From contig NC_057808.1 of NCBI RefSeq assembly GCF_018294505.1, positions 227,847,780 to 227,911,779 on the forward strand: 64,000 bases of DNA, in the 5' to 3' direction. Positions 57,224 to 64,000 of the stretch are shown piece by piece. Position 1 is the first letter of the stretch; each line of letters begins with the position of its first letter. This DNA comes from Triticum aestivum. Lineage: Eukaryota; Streptophyta; Magnoliopsida; Poales; Poaceae. The notes below the pieces were generated by a model. It did not search any database. It was not told where the DNA came from and saw nothing but the letters and a program-made list of their open reading frames with translations. The position numbers and the translations under genes were made by a program.

Positions 57224-57560
57224 CCCGCGTGTCCGCCTGCGTCAGAGGAGAAGGTGTCAGGAGCGAGCACTGGGACACGCGAGCGAAGACGGCGAGTGGA
57301 AGCGGTGGAGGAGGACGAGACCTGTAAGAGGCGGAGGTTCGCGTGCTGCTGGAGGAGAAGTGGGGCGGAGGCTGGGGGAGAGGGGAGGTTTGGGAAGCGC
57401 AGGTGCGGGTGGAATGTGGATCACTGCGGCTGCGACGAGGTGGGGGTTATTTGAAGGCCTCGCACGAGGAACTTGTGAGCCGTAACACCAAGCCCACGCT
57501 CGTTGCTGCTGCCAGCTAAGCCTTTTACGGCCCATTCAAAATTCAAAATTTTGAACAGGA
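57224..57560 (-). promoter_or_regulatory. DMC1 5' untranslated region and proximal promoter
   Basis: The minus strand upstream of the ATG is C-rich with CCTCCTCC-type stretches. CTGACGCAG just before GCGGACACGCGGGATG could be a 3' splice site, so a 5' untranslated intron is possible. TTCAAATAACC near 57450 is a weak TATA candidate, and TGGGCCGTAAAAGG near 57520 contains a TGGGCC site common in plant housekeeping and cell-cycle promoters. No meiosis-specific element can be named with confidence. Confidence 0.4.
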
Positions 57561-59144
57561 CGCCGACGTGCCAATCAAGCAATCTAGTAAGAACCGCTTT
57601 GATTCTTAACCCGGTTGATATACCAACTCTTTTGTAAAAGGTGTTCCCTCTTGTTAGGGTGATGGCCTTGCAATAAAAAGTATTTTGATGTTAAAATAAA
57701 AGTGTACCCTCTCGTTAGGTAACTAGCAAACATGCATGTGTGTTGCAATTGGAGAAAAACACACGCTCCTAAAACCCAATATGCATGGTGATGGGAATGT
57801 ACATGAAGGAGAATTGTGAGTTCGGCCAACCAATCTTTGCAAACGGCTAACAAACTTATGCATTGTATAATTTGCGGGTTAGGTTAAAGACAATCACCTA
57901 CAAAGAAAAGGGGTTAAAGACAATCATCTCTAACAGAAATGAAAAAAATAAACTCAACATAGGAATAAAAAGACATACAAAAGATAACAAAATTGAAATT
58001 ACCGAAGCATAATTTCTTCTGCCAATGCAAGGTATTATTTCTCGCCTTCATTTCATTATCAGAAGAATGAATATTTCAGATTTAATACATCTTTCAATAG
58101 GAATAGTGTGTACTATAATCAAGCATGTGCTAGGTTGTCACTGACAAAGCATACTGCGGTACTATAATCCAGTATAGACATGGTTGACTGCCATCCTTAG
58201 GTTTATAGTGTGCGTATATCTCAACAAACAAACCAAATATAAGTGCAAAAGATATAGATTATCAACCATAACAGAAGGTTAGTATACAATGCAGATTAAG
58301 CATTATACACATAATAAAAATGTCGTATATGCAACATTTCTATTGAGTTACTAACATCATACAATAAAAATGTTGTATACATCGGCTGTCCATGCATGTA
58401 TGCTTCTGTTGTGTGTGTGCTAACCACGAAATCTCGTCGTATAGATTTACTCTTTCCTCTTCTGTTGTGATATATGCAAGGCTCTCCATCACAATTGAAC
58501 CTTTGCATGCTGTTGCGCTTCAATTCATGGTTAGCTGCAATTTGCTCAATTCTAGCTTCCTTTTGTTCTGGCTGCATATTTGCATATTTTCTGCCTTTCT
58601 TGTGCGCATTTTTTTCCCTTTTGTGTTGGCTCCATGTTTGCATTTTTCTTCCTTCCTTGTGTGCTTTTTGTGCAACTGGGTGGAATCTTTAATTGTTTTA
58701 TTTCGTTGATAGGTTTCACGACGTCTTTTTAGTTTTTCCTATTTTTCTTCATTGGTTATCCGTGCATGCCACTCTCAATCCTTTTCCTTTCTGTTATTTG
58801 GTATCAGTGACTGTAGATTGCGATCCAAATTTCTTGCTTGCATGAGAGTTTTTTATATGTATGCATCCATTGTTAATAAAAGAAACTAAATAGTTTTTAT
58901 AGAGTGTCCGGTTTTTCCTAAAGCAAATGTGTTAATTGTATGGAATAGCGCATGTTCCTGTTTATTTGTTTTGTTTATGTGCTTAATTAGACAACTTGTT
59001 GCTTTCCGGATGTACATCGTAGAATGGAATCATTGTTTGTTTCTTCTCTTTGCTTTCTGGTTGTATGTCGTATTGTCGTGGTCGTATGAAACGACGCATT
59101 TTTTTGGGTATATGAGCAAGCGTATGCAGACAACAGGCAAACCT
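57561..59144. other. intergenic, nothing recognised
   Basis: AT-rich spacer without a supported gene. T-rich runs around 58560-58760 give short hydrophobic frames that lack any domain. Confidence 0.5.
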
Positions 59145-59465
59145 CATCATGCAATGTAAATTCACACTTCCGTTTCTCTTTGCTTCACGTCTAAAATCTG
59201 AAATATGTACGATTGTAGCAGTCACTTTTTATTTTCTTGGGTAGCGCATGCAGCAACGGCAAAACCTGCATCATGACGCAACCGTGAATCACGTCCGTCA
59301 GTTTGCTTCCTTATTTCTGAAATCACATGCCTGTCATTTCGTTCCTTAAAATCCTCTCTCTCTCTCTTTCCTTCCTTAGCCTCTGACGCAACTTGAATCA
59401 CATTCGTTTCTCTTTGCGTCCTTATTTCTGAAATCACAAGCCTCTCTTTCCTTCCTTAGCTCCTC
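59145..59465. repeat. degenerate tandem repeats of about 110-120 bases
   Basis: Three diverged units share a GACGCAA-TGAATCAC-TTCGTTTCTCTTTGC-TTATTTCTGAAATCACA pattern, beginning near 59148, 59268 and 59380. The last two are the closest. No coding content. Confidence 0.55.
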
Positions 59466-59614
59466 TCTCTTTCCTTATTCCCAAGACAACTTCTTAACTC
59501 CCAGGAAAGTCAATGGCGTATATAAACTGGGTGAATTAGATGTAAAGGGGCGATGTGGGATCATTTAAAACGTGAATTGACCTTCCATTTAACACACAAC
59601 ATAACCTGGCTCGG

Positions 59615-60934
59615 TGTTGGAAATATTCCCTAGAGGCAATAATATTTGTATTATTATATTTCCATATTCATAATTATAGAGTTTATATTCCATTCTATAA
59701 CTACTATGATCCTGGAATATGTGATTCAGTGGAAAACTCATATCCACCTGTGGAGTGGTAACCGGTTAAATAAAAGGTTTCTAGTCTTGTCTCCAAGACT
59801 AGCTCAAGTGTTGTTGGTGATCACGTTCTTCGGATCTTAGGATATCGTTAAGTGTAACGATAGTCCTAAAACAACATTGAGATTATGACGTTGGAAGAAC
59901 GACCATATTAAATCGACCCAATCTTGTATGTTATGAATTGAGTTAATATTGTTTGTAATCAATTGTAATAACACATAGTGTTAACATGTGAATTTGCTCC
60001 TTAGAACATGAGAGTATCGTAGTCACTTCTTACCGTACGGTGGGCTTTGGGGTTGCTCAAATGTCACATGTAACACGATGATCATAAAGACAACTTATAG
60101 GCTCATCGGAAAGTTTGACAAGGGACTATATAGCTCGAGACTGAGATTTTGTCCTCCGGCGATGGAAGATATTCTTAGGGCCCTCTCGGTGTGACGACAT
60201 TAATTATCGTTTGGTCAGACATAGATGACTTCGTCACGGGGATGCCGGAACACAATAACGAGAAAGAAGAATAAACCGGTAACAAGGATTTTGGTATAGT
60301 GAGCATGGTGATGACTCGGGAGGATACCGATGCATCTCGGGTTTTGTGAAGTATCGCGAAGCAAAGGGAACATCACATGATAACCAAAGGTTCACTTGAA
60401 TATCATTCATGTGCTCATAGGGATCGATATGGACGTCCACGGATTCAAAAAAAAAGATATGGACGTCCACGATTTCGCTATCGGACATTGAACGAACGGT
60501 TTCGTTCATGTCTATGAGTTACCGAACCTATGGGGTCACAAGCTTAAGGTGATGATGATATGTGAGTGTTAGTAGGACGGGCGTGACGAGAATATATTTG
60601 TGGAATTGTTTCATTTATATTTGGAATAGTTCTAAGAGGATCTGGAAGCCTTTCGGTGTCAGCGGAAGGGTGTCGGTGAATATCGGGTAATACCGGGTAT
60701 TACCCATAAATATATATAGGTGGAAAATGTTTCCCGAATGTTAAATTATATATATAATGGTCTAAAAATATTTATAACATTTATATATTTAATTTAATAT
60801 CAATAGGCCTTAAAGGGCCAAGTGGTGAAAGGTATTATGGGCCACGAGGGCCCATAAGGAAGTGGCGCCCCCTTGTCATATAGGGCGGCCGAATTGGACG
60901 ACACCCCAAGGAGGGTCTTTACCTCCTTAGTGGC
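59615..60934 (+). repeat. copia-type LTR, 3' end cut by a later insertion
   Basis: Starts TGTTGGAAATATTCCCTAGA, the BARE/Angela-style plus-strand LTR start, but the body differs from the Angela LTRs at 10291 and 17258, so it is another family. It runs until TTAGTGGC at 60934, where a minus-strand LTR begins. The rest would lie outside the window. No gene inside. Confidence 0.7.
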
Positions 60935-61799
60935 TGCTACTTGTGAGATGCGTTGGGATTTCCTCGAATAGGAGAGGATGAAGCAGTACCGTAGAGATCG
61001 GTATTTTCCTCAGTTAAGAACCAAGGTTATCAATCCAGTAGGAGAACCATACAGAATCTCATTAGCAACACTTGCACACAAAAAAGCAAATACTTGCACC
61101 CAATGCAAACAAGGGGGTTGTCAATCCCCCCGATGGTAATTTGCAAGGATTAAATCTCATAGTGGTAGGTAATAAGATAAATTGCAAAACAAAATAAAGG
61201 AAATAAAATTGTAGAAAGGTATTTTTGTGTTTTTATATATGATAAAAGTAGACCAGGGGGCCATAGTTTTCACTAGAGGCTTCTCTCTCGAGCACATAGC
61301 ATACGATGGATGAACAAATTATTGTTGGTCAATTGATAGAAAAGCGTATAATTATGACAATATTCAAGTCAACGATCATGTATATAAGCATCATGTCCGA
61401 GACAAGTGGACCACTATCCAGCATACATCTAGAGTATTGAGTATAAAACAGATTAACGCCTTAAGCAACATGACATGATGTAGACAAAGTACACTCAACT
61501 AATATGAATAAACCCCATCATTTTATCCTTAATGACGACAATACAAATACGTGTCTTGTCCCCTACTTTGTCACTGGGATAGAGCAACGCGATATTGAAC
61601 CCATCACAAGGCACCTCTCCCATTGTAAGATAAATCAATCTAGTTGACCAAACCAAACCGATAGATCGGAGAGAAATACAAAACTATAACAATCATGCAT
61701 AATAAAGTTCATGGAAGACTCAATTAATATTCATGAACAATCTGATCATAAACCCACAATTCATCGGATCCAAACAAACACACCGCAAAAGAAGTTTAC
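60935..61799 (-). repeat. Sabrina-like LTR, 3' part, minus strand
   Basis: TGCTACTTGTGAGATGCGTTGG is the complement of an LTR end like that of the solo LTR at 20807 (CAAGAGGTAGCA). The sequence stays similar to the solo LTR 3' two-thirds, with clear divergence, until 61799. There another minus-strand LTR interrupts it. Confidence 0.7.
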
Positions 61800-62534
61800 T
61801 GATAACCCACAAGTATAGGGGATCGCAATAGTTTTCGAGGGTAGGGTGTTCAACCCAAATTTATTTATTCGACACAAGAGGAGCCAAAGAATATTTACAA
61901 GTATTAGCAACTGAGTTGTCAATTCAACCACATCTGGAGAATAATTATCTGCAGCAAAGTGATCAGTAGCAAAGTAGTATGATAGTTTTGATAGTAGTAG
62001 CAAAAGCAATAGTAACGGTAACAGTGATAGCAATGATTTTGTAGCAAGTGCAATAGTAACAGTAGCAGTAGTAACTTAGCGGAAAAAATATAAGAGAAAT
62101 TCCCAGGCATTGGATCGGTGAATTCGTTGGATGATATTCATCATATAACAGTCATAACCTAGGGCGATACGGCACTAGCTCCAGTTCACAAATATAATGT
62201 AGGCATGTATTCCGTAAATAGTCATACATGCTTATGGAAAGAACTTGCATGACATCTTTTGTCCTACCCTCCTGTGGCAGCGGGGTCCTATTGGAAATTA
62301 AGGGATATTAAGGCCTCCTTTTAATAGTGAACCGGAACAAAGCATTAACACATCGTGAATATATGAACTCCTCAAACTACGGTCATCACCGGGAAGTGTC
62401 CCGACCATTGTCACTCCGGGGTTGCCGGATCATAACACGTAGTAGGTGACTATAACTTGCCAGATCGGATCTAGAACATGGATATAATGGTGATAACATA
62501 AACGGCTCAGATCTGAAATCATGGCACCCGGGCC
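61800..62534 (-). repeat. minus-strand LTR of the 34678-36079 family, 3' part
   Basis: TGATAACCCACAAGTATAGG onward is the complement of 36079 back to about 35353 of the solo LTR, including GGCTCCTCTTGTGTCG-like and ATAGGACCCCGCTGCCAC blocks. It is cut at 62534 by a plus-strand LTR. Confidence 0.75.
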
Positions 62535-63040
62535 TGATATGTCTCCAACGTATATATAATTTATGAAGTATTCATGCTGTTATATTATCATTCTTGGATG
62601 TTTTACAATCATTTTATAGCAACTTTATATCATTTTTTGGGACTAACCTATTGCCCAGTGCCTAGTGCCAGTTGCTGTTTTTTGCTTGTTTTTACATCGC
62701 AGGAAATCAATATCAAACGGAGTCCAAACACCGCGAAACTTTTTGTGGATTTTTTTTATGGACCAGAAGACCACCAATGGGCCAGAGCAGCACCTGGAGG
62801 GTGCCCCGAGGGGGGCACAACCCACCAGGGCGAGCCTGGGGGCCCAAGCGCGCCCAAGTGGGTTGTGCCCACCTCGGTAGCCTCCCGCACCCTCTCTTTA
62901 CCCTATAAATTCACAAATATTCCGAAAACCCTCGGGGTTAACCTAGATCAGAAGTTTCACCGCCGCAAGGCTCTGTAGCCACCGAAAACCAATCTAGACC
63001 CTTTCCGACACCCTGCCGGAGGGGGTAATCATCACCGATT
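62535..63040 (+). repeat. Athila-type LTR, 5' part
   Basis: Begins TGATATGTCTCCAACGTATA and shares GGGACTAACCTATTGCCCAGTGCC and AAACGGAGTCCAAAC with the other Athila-type LTRs. It carries its own hairpin module at 62806-62877. Similarity to known LTR sequence fades after CACCGATTTT near 63040, so the right edge is approximate. Confidence 0.65.
62806..62877. repeat. hairpin module, diverged sequence but same architecture
   Basis: Outer arms CCGAGG/CCTCGG and a perfect 12-base inner stem GGGCACAACCCA (62813-62824) / TGGGTTGTGCCC (62859-62870). It sits where other LTRs have CACGAGG/CCTCGTG with a GGGCGCGCC-type inner stem. Confidence 0.85.
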
Positions 63041-63337
63041 TTGAGTTGATTCTTTTTTCAGAAGTTTAATATACAAATTGCTCATGTGGTCCTAATTTTT
63101 CATAATTTTTGGAGTAGCAGAAGTATGGTTTGAGTACAGATTAATACAGACTGTTCTGTTTTTGACAGATTCTGTTTTCAGTGCATAGTTTGCTTGTTTT
63201 CTAGTTTCTATGGCTTATATTGCTCAATATAAATTGTGGAAATCATATGCTACAGTAGGCATTGTGTGAGAACAATTATGAATCTTGTCTTTGGCAGTAG
63301 CAAAGTGGAATACTTTGCTCTTCAGCATACTAACCTA
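63041..63337. other. retroelement-like stretch of unclear type
   Basis: T-rich DNA with CAGAAGTATGGTTTGAG and ACAGACTGTTCTGTTTT. I have seen similar text in the internal 3' regions of wheat gypsy elements. It ends CATACTAACCTA, where the next LTR begins. No gene. Confidence 0.35.
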
Positions 63338-64000
63338 TGAAAGTGCAACTATCCCTGGGTGGTTTTGGTAATTCCTAACAACATATAGCTCATTGAACTA
63401 ATGCTATTTCAAGATGATCATTTCAGAAAGTTCAATGATTGACATGGCATGGATTAGGAATGTGGAACCCTCAAAACGCTAAGGACACATATTGGCTCAA
63501 GCTCAAGACTCTACATTTCGTTTTAGTGATCCAAGATCACATTGAGTCCATAAGAAAAGCCAATACTATTAAAAGGGGATGAGGTGTTGCTTAATGGCTT
63601 GCTTGCTCAAAATGCTTAGTGATATGCTCCAAAATCCCTCAACCACTTTCTCATATCCACATATGTCCCAAACCAAAAGTCAAACTCGGCCCTACCGATT
63701 TGATCTATCCGGCGCCATCGAGTTCACTTCACATAGCCACTGCCAAAAACCCTAGTCACTTCGGTCTCACCGATAGGGATCTCGGTCTCACCGAGATGGG
63801 ATTGCAAACTCTCTGTTTCCCTTTGTAACGTTTCGGTCCAACCGAGATGAGCGATCGGTCCCACCGAGTTTGCAATGCAAACTCTCTGTTTCCCTTTCGT
63901 AACATTTCGGTCTTACCGAAATGAGTGAATCGGTCCCACCGAGTTTGCCTGACCAACTCTCTGTTTGCCTATTACAGAAATCGGTCCTACCGAGTTTATG
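63338..64000 (+). repeat. LTR (family with CGGT-NNN-ACCG palindromes), runs off window
   Basis: Starts TGAAAGTGCAACTATCCC, a common Triticeae LTR start, and continues past the end. From 63685 it carries at least eight short palindromes. No reading frame is supported. Confidence 0.65.
63685..63996. repeat. array of YCGGT-NNN-ACCGR palindromes
   Basis: At least eight copies are found, such as TCGGTCTCACCGA, TCGGTCCCACCGA, TCGGTCCAACCGA, TCGGTCTTACCGA and TCGGTCCTACCGA, near 63685, 63758, 63780, 63831, 63853, 63906, 63929 and 63979. CTCTCTGTTTCCCTTT-like blocks recur between them. The array continues past the window end. Confidence 0.88.

Noticed and set aside
56810..57485. Plus-strand open frames opposite DMC1 exon 1
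   Set aside because: They are antisense shadows of a GC-rich exon and promoter. The minus strand carries the real gene.
58392..58709. Small cysteine- and phenylalanine-rich membrane-like protein
   Set aside because: T-rich spacer DNA gives hydrophobic codons by composition. There is no domain, splice site or homologous frame.
1..64000. Endogenous pararetrovirus or other viral insertion
   Set aside because: All reverse transcriptase found sits in LTR retrotransposon or LINE contexts. No movement-protein or coat-protein arrangement typical of plant viruses was seen.

Overview
The window is nuclear DNA from a grass of the wheat tribe (Triticeae). It holds plant genes with introns, long nested LTR retrotransposons with Triticeae-type ends (an Angela/BARE-type copia, a Fatima-like gypsy, Athila-lineage gypsy elements with WHAM/Sabrina-like LTRs), LINEs and an assembly gap. 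Nothing looks prokaryotic. Element family names are from memory and are hedged where they appear.

Layout. 1-2407: the 5' end of a minus-strand copia-like element whose LTR carries 17 short palindromes. 2408-10290 plus 30545-30658: a Fatima-like gypsy element with decayed gag and protease, no pol, and a spliced antisense gene. Its 3' LTR is split by an Angela-type copia element (10291-30539). The Angela right LTR is split by an Athila-lineage gypsy element (17840-29377), whose 5' LTR is split by a solo LTR (19212-20807). Duplications TTACC, GGCGC and TCCTA prove the three inner steps. 30659-34080 plus 45958-47038: a minus-strand LINE, the oldest layer. 34081-45957: a chimeric non-autonomous gypsy element inserted in LINE ORF1 (duplication CTCCC). 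It carries a solo LTR, a second element's 5' LTR and body, and a fragment of a host exonuclease-like gene.

47039-59614 is the gene island. It has two confident genes, both on the minus strand: UBL5 (ubiquitin-like protein 5) at 50308-50529 and the meiotic recombinase DMC1 at 53508-57223. The DMC1 model has 14 coding exons and 344 residues. Two of its introns carry U12-type signals, one of them AT-AC. 59615-64000 is a second, partly truncated LTR nest.

The strongest leads are: the two minor-spliceosome introns in DMC1; the chimeric element with its captured gene fragment; an unrecognised ORF family shared by two non-autonomous elements; a GC-rich hairpin found in every Athila-type LTR here, with compensating changes; and arrays of short CGGT-NNN-ACCG palindromes in two unrelated LTRs.
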